The notes below the pieces were generated by a model. That model saw only the letters and a list, made by a program, of their open reading frames with translations. It did no database searches and was not told the origin of the DNA. DNA of 64,000 nucleotides from UBA964 sp031382085 (GTDB lineage Bacteria; Pseudomonadota; Gammaproteobacteria; Steroidobacterales; Steroidobacteraceae). The stretch's first letter is position 1, and every line of letters begins with the position of its first letter. The position numbers and the translations under genes were made by a program. Positions 8,511 to 17,289 of this stretch are shown in pieces. The stretch lies in NCBI GenBank assembly GCA_031382085.1, contig JANMYM010000056.1:1-64000 (forward strand). The letters run 5' to 3'.

Positions 8511-9043
8511 GGAACGGTGCGCAGATACCGGTACGACAGGTCATCGAGGCCGCGAATCCCCTTTGGCATGTCCTGGCTGTTCTCGAACCATCGATCGGGA
8601 ATCGGCAGCCAACGTCCCCAATCCATGACTTCAGTGCGAAAACAGATGCGCCACTCGGTGCCGCGGCACGTTAGCTTGTCCAGGTACCGCGCGCCGACCT
8701 GCAACTGCACCAGCTCGCTGCCCTGGGATATCACGTGACAGGCGTGCACGTACGATTCGGCGTTCGCGGAGTCGCCGTTGACTTCGATAGCGATATTACC
8801 GACCAGGTGGTGAGTGTCCCGCATGCCTCCCTGGAACTGCATCGCAACATTCAGAAATCCCGCGATTGGACCCCGATAGAACTGACCATAATCGACTTCC
8901 GCGTCGGGCCAGAATTGCGCGGCCAGCAGACCGCGATCCAGGCGATCCAGGGCGCGCGAAAATCCATACACCCGTTGCCGAATTTGCTCGCTGGCCTGCA
9001 GAGTGCGCAGCTCGGCCGCCAGTGATTCCAAAGTAACTGTCAT
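8507..9043 (-). CDS. SnoaL-like / NTF2-fold protein
   Basis: A 178-residue alpha+beta protein of the SnoaL-like (NTF2 superfamily) type. It begins LESLAAELRTLQASEQIRQRVYGFSRALDRLD split over the first helices, then PDAEVDYGQFYRGP and RDTHHLVGNIAIEV, as in SnoaL_4 proteins. Such folds act as dehydratases or isomerases, or as small subunits of ring-hydroxylating oxygenases. The frame extends to 9196, but ATG 9043 fits the domain start and leaves a divergent promoter region before the CoA ligase. No oxygenase alpha subunit is nearby, so a stand-alone enzyme is more likely. Confidence 0.7.
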   Translation of the reverse strand: MTVTLESLAAELRTLQASEQIRQRVYGFSRALDRLDRGLLAAQFWPDAEVDYGQFYRGPIAGFLNVAMQFQGGMRDTHHLVGNIAIEVNGDSANAESYVHACHVISQGSELVQLQVGARYLDKLTCRGTEWRICFRTEVMDWGRWLPIPDRWFENSQDMPKGIRGLDDLSYRYLRTVP

Positions 9044-9114
9044 GGTTCGGAGCATGCCACAGTCAAGTAGCGCGCCGCAGCAGTTGAATACGCCCGACCG
9101 GGCAGCTCGTGCGC

Positions 9115-9131
9115 ATATCTTTTGGATATGG
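9115..9131. promoter_or_regulatory. Inverted repeat in divergent promoter region
   Basis: The 17-bp sequence CATATCTTTTGGATATG has 6-bp perfect arms (CATATC/GATATG) around a 5-bp spacer. It lies between the SnoaL-like gene (start 9043, minus) and the CoA ligase (start 9190, plus). It is a candidate operator. The protein that binds it is not known. Confidence 0.4.
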
Positions 9132-9189
9132 GCCCGATGGCCAAAGCGATGACGCGCATGCCGCTGCGTGCTCGTAGATTGCTGGTGCT

Positions 9190-10845
9190 GTGACACTTCA
9201 CTTGTCCGACTACACCGCGCACGTCGATACTTTTGCGCGCGAGCGGCTGCCCGCGCCGGAACTGTGGCCGCAGCTGTGCTTCGATCGGCCTGAATTGCAG
9301 TATCCGGAACGTCTGAATTGCGCGACGGTGCTGGTAGATGATGCGATTACCGAAGGCCATGGCGAGCGCACGGCCATCTATGCGGATTCCGGTGCCTGGA
9401 GTTATCGCGAGTTATGCCGGCAGGCAAACCGCATTGCTAACGTGCTGGTCCATGACATGGGGCTGGTGCCCGGTAATAGAGTGCTGCTGCGGTCGCCGAA
9501 TAATCCGCTGCTGGCGGCCGCCTGGCTGGCGGTTGTCAAGGCGGGCGGTATCGCCGTGGCGACCATGCCGCTGCTGCGCGCGAAGGAATTGTCGCAGGTC
9601 GCCACCAAGGCCCGCATCAGTCATGCGTTGTGCGACCACCGGCTGTTGGGTGAGTTGCGGGTGGCGGCCGCCGATACCGGTTTGCTAACAAAAATTCTCG
9701 CTTGGGGCAACGGCGATCTCGAAGCCGCAATGGCGCGTCAGCCCGATGTGTTTCACAACGTCGAGACAGCGCGCGATGATGTTTGCCTGCTGGCATTTAC
9801 CTCGGGCACGACCGGGCAACCGAAGGCGACCATGCATTTTCATCGCGATGTGCTCGCGATGGCGGACGTCGTTGCGCGCCACCTGCTGCGGACGCGGTCC
9901 GACGACGTATATACCGGCAGCCCGCCGCTGGGCTTTACCTTTGGGCTGGGCGCCCTGTTGGTGTTTCCGCTGCGGTTCCGGGCGGCGACCGTGCTCATCG
10001 AGCAGCCTTCGGCGGCTAATTTGTTAGCCGCTGTCGAGCGCTTTGGCGCGACCTGCCTTTTTACTGCGCCGACCCTGTACCGCACGTTGGCACCGATGGT
10101 CGATCGCGGCACCATTTCCAGCCTCAAACAATGCGTTTCGGCGGGTGAGCCCCTGCCTAAATCGGTATCCGACGCCTGGCATGCGGCGAGTGGCATCCGG
10201 CTCATCGATGGCATCGGCGCGACCGAACTCATTCACATATTCATCTCGGCGAGCGGCGATGACATACGGCCCGGCGCGACCGGAAGGCCGTTGCCGGGTT
10301 ACGAAGCGGTGGTTCTCGATGACATGAACCGACCGTTGCCGCGCGGCTCCGTGGGCCGCCTGGCAGTGCGCGGTCCAACGGGTTGCCGATACCTGGAAGA
10401 CGCGCGACAGCGGGAGTACGTGATCGATGGCTGGAATGTTACGGGTGATCGGTACCGTGTCGACGAGGATGGCTACTTCTGGTTCGAGGCGCGCACCGAC
10501 GACATCATCGTCTCCGCCGGCTACAACATCGCGGGCCCGGAGATTGAGGATTGTCTGTTGACATTACCGGCGGTGCGCGAGGTGGCGGTGATCGGCAGCC
10601 CGGATCGCGAGCGCGGGCAGGTCGTGAAAGCGTTCGTTGTGCTCAAGGACTCTTTTCAGCCCGACGCCGCAATGGCGAAGTGTTTGCAGGACCATGTGAA
10701 AGCACACATTGCGCCCTACAAATACCCGCGGCTGATCGAATTCGTGACCGTGCTGCCAAAGACCGCGACCGGCAAATTGCAGCGCAGCGAATTACGGCGT
10801 CTGGAGCAGGACCCAAATCGCGCGCCGAAACTCGTTTTCGGATAG
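9190..10845 (+). CDS. Aryl-CoA ligase, 2-aminobenzoate/benzoate-CoA ligase type
   Basis: A 551-residue adenylate-forming ligase that activates an aromatic acid to its CoA thioester using ATP. The phosphate-binding loop TSGTTGQPK is at residues 204-212. The hinge region is TGDRYRVDEDGYFWFEARTD, followed by SAGYNIAGPEIED, and the C-terminal catalytic Lys lies in TATGKLQRSE. The N-terminus (FARERLPAPELWP) and length match benzoate-CoA and 2-aminobenzoate-CoA ligases better than fatty acyl-CoA ligases. GTG at 9190 is the start. The fused monooxygenase/OYE downstream, which acts on an aryl-CoA, favours anthranilate or salicylate as substrate. It should supply the first intermediate of the pathway. 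Confidence 0.85.
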   Translation: MTLHLSDYTAHVDTFARERLPAPELWPQLCFDRPELQYPERLNCATVLVDDAITEGHGERTAIYADSGAWSYRELCRQANRIANVLVHDMGLVPGNRVLLRSPNNPLLAAAWLAVVKAGGIAVATMPLLRAKELSQVATKARISHALCDHRLLGELRVAAADTGLLTKILAWGNGDLEAAMARQPDVFHNVETARDDVCLLAFTSGTTGQPKATMHFHRDVLAMADVVARHLLRTRSDDVYTGSPPLGFTFGLGALLVFPLRFRAATVLIEQPSAANLLAAVERFGATCLFTAPTLYRTLAPMVDRGTISSLKQCVSAGEPLPKSVSDAWHAASGIRLIDGIGATELIHIFISASGDDIRPGATGRPLPGYEAVVLDDMNRPLPRGSVGRLAVRGPTGCRYLEDARQREYVIDGWNVTGDRYRVDEDGYFWFEARTDDIIVSAGYNIAGPEIEDCLLTLPAVREVAVIGSPDRERGQVVKAFVVLKDSFQPDAAMAKCLQDHVKAHIAPYKYPRLIEFVTVLPKTATGKLQRSELRRLEQDPNRAPKLVFG

Positions 10846-10854
10846 ATTGCCAGC

Positions 10855-11133
10855 ATGACAACCGCAATCGTTTTGATCAAATCCCAGACCGACCAGGTGT
10901 CTGCCCTGGCGCAACGCATTGTCGAGCAACCAGGCGTCCAGGACGTCTATTCAGTCGCAGGCCAATACGACCTGGTAGCGGTGGTAGTGGCCGCGGACAA
11001 CGACAGTTTGGCCGACGTCATCAGCGACAAGATTCGAAAACTGCCAGGGATAGTGGATTCAATGACCTTGATCGCATTTCGGACCTATTCGCAACGACAG
11101 ATTGATGCCGGATTTGCGCTTGGGCTCGACTAG
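10855..11133 (+). CDS. Stand-alone Lrp/AsnC ligand-binding (RAM) domain protein
   Basis: A 92-residue protein that consists only of the AsnC_trans_reg/RAM sensor domain (TAIVLIKSQTD, PGVQDVYSVAGQYDLVAVV, LPGIVDSMTLIAF). No helix-turn-helix is present, so it cannot act as a classical Lrp regulator. Stand-alone RAM proteins form ring-shaped oligomers that bind small molecules and may modulate enzymes or true Lrp proteins. It follows the ligase by 9 bp, so it is probably co-transcribed, and its 3' end overlaps the sulfatase gene by about 29 bp. Confidence 0.8.
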   Translation: MTTAIVLIKSQTDQVSALAQRIVEQPGVQDVYSVAGQYDLVAVVVAADNDSLADVISDKIRKLPGIVDSMTLIAFRTYSQRQIDAGFALGLD

Positions 11134-12799
11134 CCGCATTCTGTTAGGCGTCTTGTGGTCGTCGGTTGCGTCGGTTGCGTCGGCAGCGCCGGTTGTGCCC
11201 CCCAATATCCTGTTGATTGTTGCCGACGACCTGGGATATTCCGACCTGGGATCCTACGGTGGCGAGATCGATACGCCTAACCTCGACGCGCTCGCGCGGC
11301 GTGGCGCGGCGTTTTCGCAGTTCTACACGGCGTCGTCCTGCTCGCCTACCCGCGCGATGTTACTGACGGGGGTGGATCACCATCGGGTTGGTTTTGGCAT
11401 GCTCGCGGAAGTGCGCCAGTCCGTGCACCAGCATGCGCCCGGGTACGAAGGCGAGCTCGATCCGCGCGCTCCGACGCTGGCCGAGCGCTTGCGCAAGCGT
11501 GGCTACTACACGGTGATGGCGGGGAAATGGCATTTGGGGGACAGCGGCGCGTCGACTCCCGTGGCACGTGGCTTTGACCATTCCTATTCAATCGCACATG
11601 GCGCCAGCAGCCACTTCGATGATCGAGGCTACATGCCGTCGGTACCCAAAGTCGAGCATCGTGAAGACGGCGCACGAGTCGCGGTTGGCGCTGGCTTCTA
11701 TTCGTCGGATTTCTTTGTTGCGCGAATAATGCGCTATCTGGATGAGCCGGCAGCGCAGGGAAGGCCATTTTTTGCGTATCTGGCGCTGACCGCGCCGCAT
11801 TATCCTCTGCATGCGCCGCGCGACCTTATCGGCAAATATGAGGCCCGATACGCCAGCGGCTGGGACGTTGTGCAGCGGCAGCGGGCCAAGCGCCTGCGGT
11901 CAGCGGGATTGTTAGGTCGCGATCGGGACGCCGCGCAGCGGGCGGCTAACATCCCGCGCTGGCTCGCGCTGTCCACTGACGAACGCCGCTTTGAAGCACG
12001 TCGCATGGCTATCTACGCCGCAATGATCGAGCGGCTCGATCAGGACGTAGGTCAGTTGCTCCAACACCTCAAAGACAGCGGCCGACTGGACAATACGCTG
12101 GTCGTTTTCATGTCCGATAACGGAGCAGAGGCGACTGAGCTGGACACGATGCCGGCGCTTAAGACCTGGTACGACAAGGAATTCGACAACTCATTCGATA
12201 CGCTTGGCAGCGCCGGGTCTTTTGTGGCGCTGGGTCCAGCCTGGGCCGGGGTCGCGGCGACGCCGTTTGCCGGCTTCAAGGGCTTGACGCGCGAAGGCGG
12301 AATTCGTGCGCCGCTGATCGTGGCGGGACCTGGCGTGCTGCGCGGATGGCGCGCCCAGTCGGTCAATGTGGCCGATTTGTCCGCCACCTTGCTCGCGGAT
12401 GCAGGTATTGAGCTTCCTGACACCGTGGCGTCCGTTGCCGGGGAATTACCTCTCGACGGACAGTCGTTCCTTGACCTGTTGCGTCATGCGAACCAGGCGC
12501 GCGCGCAAGGACCGCTGTACTTTGAAACCTATGGCGCGGCTGCCGTCATCGACTCAAGTCGTTGGAAGGCGCTGCGCCTCGGCCCGCCGTGGAGCGATGG
12601 ACAGTGGCGCCTTTACAACCTGCGAACCGACCCGGCGGAGTTGCATGACCTGTCCGCAGTCGAGCGTCCACGGCTAACAGAGCTGATTGCTGCGTATTCA
12701 ACCTACGCAAAACGCGTTGGCGTCGTGCCGCCGGAACGGGAGCCGGTACTGCCCTGGGGTTACAGCAATCGCTATCGGCGGTTTCAGAAACAACAATAG
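11105..12799 (+). CDS. Exported arylsulfatase-type sulfatase
   Basis: A 564-residue type I sulfatase that cleaves sulfate esters. A signal peptide covers about the first 28 residues (ends SVASAAP). The metal-binding Asp pair is in VADDLG (41-42). The formylglycine motif CSPTR is at 79-83, so Cys79 must be oxidised by a formylglycine-generating enzyme that is not in the window. GKWHLGD and MSDNGAE supply further active-site ligands. ATG 11105 is chosen over an adjacent in-frame TTG. Placed behind the ligase and RAM genes, it may release an aromatic from its sulfate ester in the periplasm, or simply gain sulfate. Confidence 0.9.
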   Translation: MPDLRLGSTSRILLGVLWSSVASVASAAPVVPPNILLIVADDLGYSDLGSYGGEIDTPNLDALARRGAAFSQFYTASSCSPTRAMLLTGVDHHRVGFGMLAEVRQSVHQHAPGYEGELDPRAPTLAERLRKRGYYTVMAGKWHLGDSGASTPVARGFDHSYSIAHGASSHFDDRGYMPSVPKVEHREDGARVAVGAGFYSSDFFVARIMRYLDEPAAQGRPFFAYLALTAPHYPLHAPRDLIGKYEARYASGWDVVQRQRAKRLRSAGLLGRDRDAAQRAANIPRWLALSTDERRFEARRMAIYAAMIERLDQDVGQLLQHLKDSGRLDNTLVVFMSDNGAEATELDTMPALKTWYDKEFDNSFDTLGSAGSFVALGPAWAGVAATPFAGFKGLTREGGIRAPLIVAGPGVLRGWRAQSVNVADLSATLLADAGIELPDTVASVAGELPLDGQSFLDLLRHANQARAQGPLYFETYGAAAVIDSSRWKALRLGPPWSDGQWRLYNLRTDPAELHDLSAVERPRLTELIAAYSTYAKRVGVVPPEREPVLPWGYSNRYRRFQKQQ

Positions 12800-12812
12800 C
12801 CGTCAGCATTCG

Positions 12813-12828
12813 CCGATCGCTAGATCGG
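12813..12828. terminator. Possible bidirectional hairpin between convergent genes
   Basis: CCGATC and GATCGG form a 6-bp stem around the loop GCTA. It lies across the stop of marR and just after the sulfatase stop. The plus strand continues ATTTC and the minus strand GAATG. The T-tract is weak, so intrinsic termination is uncertain. Confidence 0.3.
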
Positions 12829-13314
12829 ATTTCGATCAATGGACTGACGCAGCGGTGCGAGGCTCGCGAGCAGAGTGGTGATTTCGCGATCGCTCAGGTC
12901 GCGAAAACTGGCATCGATCCAACGCTCGTGCGTTATCGCCATGCGCTTGAATAAAGTCCTGCCTTTGCGCGTCAGGCTGACGCGCTGTACACGCCGATCA
13001 TGATCGCCGTCCTTGCGGACAATCAGTTTTTCACCAATCAGCCTTGCGACCAGCCCAGTGACATTGCCATTGGACATCAGTGCCTGGCGCGACAATTCGC
13101 CCATGGTCAGGCCGTCGGACGAGCGGTCGAGCGCCGCCAGCACGTCAAACCGCGGCAGCGTCGCGCCAAATTCGCGCTGCAGTCGCAGGCGCAGCCGCTT
13201 TTCCAGGATCACGCTGCAACTCAGCAGTCGCAGCCAGAGGCGCAGCGAACCCTTGCTGTGCCCGGAGCCGCCGGACTTTTCTGCGCCGGACTGTGAACTT
13301 CCGCCGGTCACCAT
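12820..13314 (-). CDS. MarR-family transcriptional regulator
   Basis: A 164-residue winged-helix regulator. The DNA-binding core includes LPRFDVLAALDRS, LTMGELSRQALMSNGNVT and the wing KDGDHDRRVQRVSLTRKG, which has the DxRxxxxxLT-type wing of MarR proteins. The frame extends to 13440, but ATG 13314 leaves the 13339-13356 palindrome outside the gene and gives a normal length. It diverges from the monooxygenase/reductase operon. MarR proteins of aromatic-CoA pathways usually repress until an aryl-CoA thioester binds, so this is probably the pathway repressor. Confidence 0.88.
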   Translation of the reverse strand: MVTGGSSQSGAEKSGGSGHSKGSLRLWLRLLSCSVILEKRLRLRLQREFGATLPRFDVLAALDRSSDGLTMGELSRQALMSNGNVTGLVARLIGEKLIVRKDGDHDRRVQRVSLTRKGRTLFKRMAITHERWIDASFRDLSDREITTLLASLAPLRQSIDRNPI

Positions 13315-13338
13315 CGCGCGGTCTTGATGACTTGCATA

Positions 13339-13356
13339 TACTTTAATGTTAAAGTA
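13339..13356. promoter_or_regulatory. Probable MarR operator
   Basis: TACTTTAATGTTAAAGTA is a palindrome with perfect 8-bp arms and a 2-bp centre, an AT-rich island in GC-rich DNA. It lies 25 bp upstream of marR and 32 bp upstream of the divergent monooxygenase/reductase start. Size and placement match MarR-type operators, so one site could control both directions. Confidence 0.7.
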
Positions 13357-13387
13357 ATTGCATGGTGGCCTGCAACGGATCACTGAC

Positions 13388-15673
13388 ATGAAGCGAGTGG
13401 TGTGCATGGGGGGCGGGCCTGCGGGCCTGTATTCGGCCATCCTGCTGAAAAAGGCACGGCCGGAGCTCGCTGTGGAGGTCTACGAGCGCAATCGGCCGGA
13501 CGACACCTTTGGCTGGGGCGTGGTGTTTTCAGATCAGACCATGTCCGGCTTCGCCGCGGCGGATGCTGAATCGCACGCCGGTATTGTCAGCCACTTTTAC
13601 CATTGGGACGACATCGACGTCCATTTCAAGGGCCAGACGATACGCAGCGGCGGACATGGCTTTTGCGGAATTTCGCGGCAACAGCTTCTGCGTGTGTTGA
13701 GTGATCGTGCTGCCGATCTCGGCGTGCGGCTGCATTTTGAACAAGAACTCGACGATGAAACGCAATTCGCAGATGCCGATCTGATCGTCGCCGCCGAGGG
13801 CGGCAACAGCAAGACCCGGGCGCGTCATGCGCAGGTGTTCCGGCCTGACATCGACGTGCGCAAGTGTCGCTACATCTGGCTCGGCACGGAGCGGCCTTTC
13901 CCCGCCTTCACCTTTGCATTCGAGCAGACGGAACACGGCTGGTTTCAGATTCACGCGTATCAGTTCAGCGCGCAGCTTTCGACCATGATCGTGGAGACTC
14001 GAGAGGAGACCTGGTTGGCCCATGGGCTGGACCGTGCTGACACAGACCAGTCGATCGCCTTCTGCGAAAAATTGTTTGCGGCCTACCTCGGTGGCGCGAA
14101 GTTGATGAGCAACGCGCGTCACCTGCGCGGATCGGCCTGGCTCAATTTCAATCGCGTTATTTGCGAACGCTGGTACCACGATCGCAGCGTGCTCATCGGC
14201 GATGCGGCACACACGGCTCACTTTTCCATTGGATCGGGTACCAAGCTTGCGATGGAAGATGCCATTTCGCTGACGCAGCAGGTGCTGCGGCATGCGGATC
14301 CGCGGGAAGGCCTGCGGCGTTATCAGGAAGAGCGCAGTACTGAAGCGCTCAAGCTGCAAAGCGCCGCGCGCAATCGCATGGAATGGTTTGAGAATGTGGC
14401 GCGGTTTGTGGGCCTCACGCCATTGCAATTCAGTTACAGCCTGCTGACTGGCAGCCAGCGTATCGGTCATGCGAACCTCAAGCTGCGCGACCCTGGCTAC
14501 GTGCGGCGCGTCGAAAGCGACCTGGCGGCGCGCTATGGCGCGACGGGCCCGGTGCCACCGATGTTCCTGCCGTTCAAGCTGCGTAACCTCTGCGTACCTA
14601 ACAGAGTCGTGGTATCGCCGATGGCGCAATACAAGGCGGTCGACGGCACGCCGGGCGAGTGGCATCTGGTGCATTACGGTTCCCGCGCCCTGGGTGGCGC
14701 CGGGCTGCTGTTCACGGAAATGACCTGTGTCGCGGCGGATGCGCGCATTACGCATGGCTGTACCGGACTTTGGAACGCCGCGCAGCACGACGGCTGGCGC
14801 GAAATCGTCAATTTCGTGCACAAAAATTCCGCCGCGAAAATCTGTCTGCAATTGGGTCATGCCGGTCGCAAGGGTTCGACGCAGCTCGGTTGGGAACAGG
14901 CGGACTATCCATTGCCGGCCGGCAACTGGCCGCTGATATCCGCCTCGGCGTTGCCATATCGCGACGGAATCAGTCAGGTCCCAGCGGCGCTCGATGCGGC
15001 GGGTATGCGCCGGGTGGCTGACGAATTCGTCCGGGCCGCCTTGCTCGGCGCCGCCGCCGGGTTCGATATGCTGGAACTGCATATGGCGCACGGCTATCTG
15101 CTGGCCAGTTTCCTGTCGCCATTGACGAATCAGCGCCGCGACGAATATGGCGGCAGCGTGGCGGCGCGCGCGCGTTTTCCCATGGAGGTGCTGCGCGCGG
15201 TGCGGGCTGTGTGGCCGCAAGATCGTCCCCTGAGCGTGCGGCTGTCGGCGACAGACTGGTATCCTGGCGGATTGAGCGAGAGCGACTTGTTAGCGACCGT
15301 TGAATTGCTGCGCGCGGCCGGCGCGGACATCATCGACGTATCTAGCGGTCAGACGATCGTGGATCAACAGCCGCGCTACGGCCGGATGTTTCAAACGCCG
15401 TTCTCTGATCTGATCCGTAACACGCTCGGTGTACCAACCATTGCAGTTGGCAACATCTTCGACGCAGATCACGTCAACTCGATTATCGCCGCGGGCCGCG
15501 CTGATTTGTGCGCGCTCGCACGGCCGCACCTGGCAAACCCCTCGTGGACACTGCAGGCCGCAGCGGAGCAGCAGTACCACGAGCAGCAATGGCCGTTACC
15601 CTACCTGCCTGCGAAGACCCAGCTGGAGCGCAACGTTGAGCGCGCCGCGAGTCTGCAACCCGGGAATGTGTAG
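13388..15673 (+). CDS. Fused flavin monooxygenase/old yellow enzyme: 2-aminobenzoyl-CoA monooxygenase/reductase or salicylyl-CoA 5-hydroxylase type
   Basis: A 761-residue two-domain protein. Residues 1 to about 380 are an FAD monooxygenase: GGGPAGLYSA at the N-terminus and LIGDAAHTAHFSIGSGTK near 270-290. From about 390 an old-yellow-enzyme FMN barrel begins (FKLRNLCVPNRVVVSPMAQY), with ELHMAHGYLLASFLSP and a C-terminal phosphate-binding region (AVGNIF, LARPHLANP). This architecture is known from Azoarcus evansii 2-aminobenzoyl-CoA monooxygenase/reductase, which hydroxylates and then partly reduces the ring. Homologues are often labelled salicylyl-CoA 5-hydroxylase. ATG 13388 is chosen over TTG 13358, which lies two bases downstream of the operator. 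The SDR gene overlaps by one base. Confidence 0.9.
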   Translation: MKRVVCMGGGPAGLYSAILLKKARPELAVEVYERNRPDDTFGWGVVFSDQTMSGFAAADAESHAGIVSHFYHWDDIDVHFKGQTIRSGGHGFCGISRQQLLRVLSDRAADLGVRLHFEQELDDETQFADADLIVAAEGGNSKTRARHAQVFRPDIDVRKCRYIWLGTERPFPAFTFAFEQTEHGWFQIHAYQFSAQLSTMIVETREETWLAHGLDRADTDQSIAFCEKLFAAYLGGAKLMSNARHLRGSAWLNFNRVICERWYHDRSVLIGDAAHTAHFSIGSGTKLAMEDAISLTQQVLRHADPREGLRRYQEERSTEALKLQSAARNRMEWFENVARFVGLTPLQFSYSLLTGSQRIGHANLKLRDPGYVRRVESDLAARYGATGPVPPMFLPFKLRNLCVPNRVVVSPMAQYKAVDGTPGEWHLVHYGSRALGGAGLLFTEMTCVAADARITHGCTGLWNAAQHDGWREIVNFVHKNSAAKICLQLGHAGRKGSTQLGWEQADYPLPAGNWPLISASALPYRDGISQVPAALDAAGMRRVADEFVRAALLGAAAGFDMLELHMAHGYLLASFLSPLTNQRRDEYGGSVAARARFPMEVLRAVRAVWPQDRPLSVRLSATDWYPGGLSESDLLATVELLRAAGADIIDVSSGQTIVDQQPRYGRMFQTPFSDLIRNTLGVPTIAVGNIFDADHVNSIIAAGRADLCALARPHLANPSWTLQAAAEQQYHEQQWPLPYLPAKTQLERNVERAASLQPGNV

Positions 15674-16446
15674 TGGGAATCATTCAAGATCAACACGCTC
15701 TGATTACTGGAGGTGGCAGTGGCATCGGTGCCGCGACCGCGCGGCTGCTTGCCAGGGCGGGCGCGCGGGTCACGGTGTTAGGCCGTCGTGCGGACCGATT
15801 GCAACAGACGCTGAGCACGCTGGTCGAGCGCAGCCAGGCCCAAATGGCGGTGGTCGATATCGTGGACGCTGCGCAATTGAGCGTTGCTCTGGACACGGTC
15901 ACGAAGTCATTCGGCGCAGTGACCTTGCTGGTGAACAATGCGGGCTCAGCCATCAGTGCACCGCTCGCCAAGACAACCGATGAACTCTGGCAGCAGATGC
16001 TGGACATCAATTTGACGGCCTCATTTCGACTTTGTCGCGCGCTGTTGCCGGGCATGGTAGATGCTGGCTATGGGCGCATCGTCAATATCGCGAGCACTGC
16101 GGGCCTCAAGGGCTACGGCTACGTTGCGGCATACTGCGCCGCGAAGCATGGCGTAATCGGGTTGACGCGCGCACTGGCTATCGAAGTCGCGCGTAAGGGC
16201 ATCACCGTCAACGCAGTCTGCCCCGGGTATACCGATACGGATCTCGTCCGCGATTCCATCGGCAACATAGTCAGGACGACCGGTCGCACCGCAGCGCAAG
16301 CTCTGGCGGAGTTGGTGGCAGCCAATCCGCAACAACGACTTATCCAACCGGATGAGGTTGCGAACACGGTGTTGTGGCTATGCAGCCCGGGTTCTGAAAG
16401 CATCAACGGTCAGAGTATTGCCGTCGCCGGCGGCGAAGTCATGTAA
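15673..16446 (+). CDS. SDR-family dehydrogenase (3-hydroxyacyl-CoA type)
   Basis: A 257-residue classical short-chain dehydrogenase. The cofactor loop is TGGGSGIG, followed by VNNAG, a Ser in NIASTAG, and the catalytic YCAAK. VCPGYTDTDLV and the C-terminal SINGQSIAVAGG complete the fold. The start is GTG at 15673, sharing one base with the upstream stop (TAGTG). In this operon it probably oxidises a 3-hydroxyacyl-CoA or alicyclic hydroxyl-CoA intermediate with NAD+. Confidence 0.88.
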   Translation: MGIIQDQHALITGGGSGIGAATARLLARAGARVTVLGRRADRLQQTLSTLVERSQAQMAVVDIVDAAQLSVALDTVTKSFGAVTLLVNNAGSAISAPLAKTTDELWQQMLDINLTASFRLCRALLPGMVDAGYGRIVNIASTAGLKGYGYVAAYCAAKHGVIGLTRALAIEVARKGITVNAVCPGYTDTDLVRDSIGNIVRTTGRTAAQALAELVAANPQQRLIQPDEVANTVLWLCSPGSESINGQSIAVAGGEVM

Positions 16447-16458
16447 AGGTGTTAGCTC

Positions 16459-17283
16459 ATGACCCATAGTGTCGTCGATCCTGCAACCTATCAGGCCCGG
16501 AATTTTCATTGGCGGGTCGATGGCCGCGTAGGCTTCATTACGCTCAATCGCCCTGAACGCAAGAACCCGTTGACGTTCGACTCCTACGCGGAGCTCCGTG
16601 ATCTGCATCGCGCGCTGGTGTACTGCGAATCGATCAAAGCGCTGGTTGTGTCCGGCGCTGGTGACAACTTCTGCTCGGGCGGTGATGTGCACGAAATCAT
16701 TGGCCCGTTGACCCGCATGACGATGCCGCAATTGCTGGCGTTCACGCGCATGACGGGTGATCTGGTGCGTGCAATGCGCGCCTGCCCGCAGACCATTCTG
16801 GCGGCGGTCGATGGTGTGTGCGCGGGCGCGGGCGCCATCATCGCGATGGCCGCGGACCTGAGGATCGGCACCGACCGATCCAAGGTTGCCTTCTTGTTCG
16901 CCAAGGTTGGGCTCGCGGGTTGCGACATGGGCGCCTGCGCCATCCTGCCGCGTCTGATAGGGCAGGGCCGCGCGGCCGAACTCATGTACACGGGCCGCTC
17001 GATGACGGGTCAGGAGGCCGCGCAATGGGGTTTTTACAATCGCACGTCGCTGCCCGCCAATTTGTCAGGTGATGCAGTCGCCTGGGCGGCGGAGATCGCC
17101 GGCGGTCCGACCTTTGCCCATGCCATGACCAAGAACATGCTGAATCAGGAGTGGAACATGAGCCTGGACCAGGCTATCGAGGCCGAGGCGCAGGCGCAGG
17201 CGATTTGCATGCAGACCGAGGATTTCCGGCGCGCCTACAACGCGTTTGTTAGCAAACAACGTCCGTCCTTTCAGGGCGACTGA
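16459..17283 (+). CDS. Crotonase-fold protein lacking both hydratase glutamates
   Basis: A 274-residue enoyl-CoA hydratase/isomerase-fold protein with the CoA-binding and oxyanion elements NFCSGGDVHE and GVCAGAGA. Compared with rat crotonase (Glu144 and Glu164), the aligned residues are Ile127 (AGAIIAM) and Lys149 (FLFAKVGL). An Asp is present at 156 in AGCDMG, where some crotonase relatives place a catalytic acid. A simple syn-hydration is therefore doubtful; a ring-opening hydrolase, isomerase or lyase on a CoA ester is more plausible. It sits between the SDR and the acyl-CoA dehydrogenase, 6 bp before the latter. Confidence 0.82.
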   Translation: MTHSVVDPATYQARNFHWRVDGRVGFITLNRPERKNPLTFDSYAELRDLHRALVYCESIKALVVSGAGDNFCSGGDVHEIIGPLTRMTMPQLLAFTRMTGDLVRAMRACPQTILAAVDGVCAGAGAIIAMAADLRIGTDRSKVAFLFAKVGLAGCDMGACAILPRLIGQGRAAELMYTGRSMTGQEAAQWGFYNRTSLPANLSGDAVAWAAEIAGGPTFAHAMTKNMLNQEWNMSLDQAIEAEAQAQAICMQTEDFRRAYNAFVSKQRPSFQGD

Positions 17284-17289
17284 CCGGCC

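Noticed and set aside
13529..15220. Long minus-strand open frame of 563 codons
   Set aside because: It is fully antisense to the monooxygenase/OYE fusion, whose motifs are clear. It has no family features and is a GC-rich shadow.
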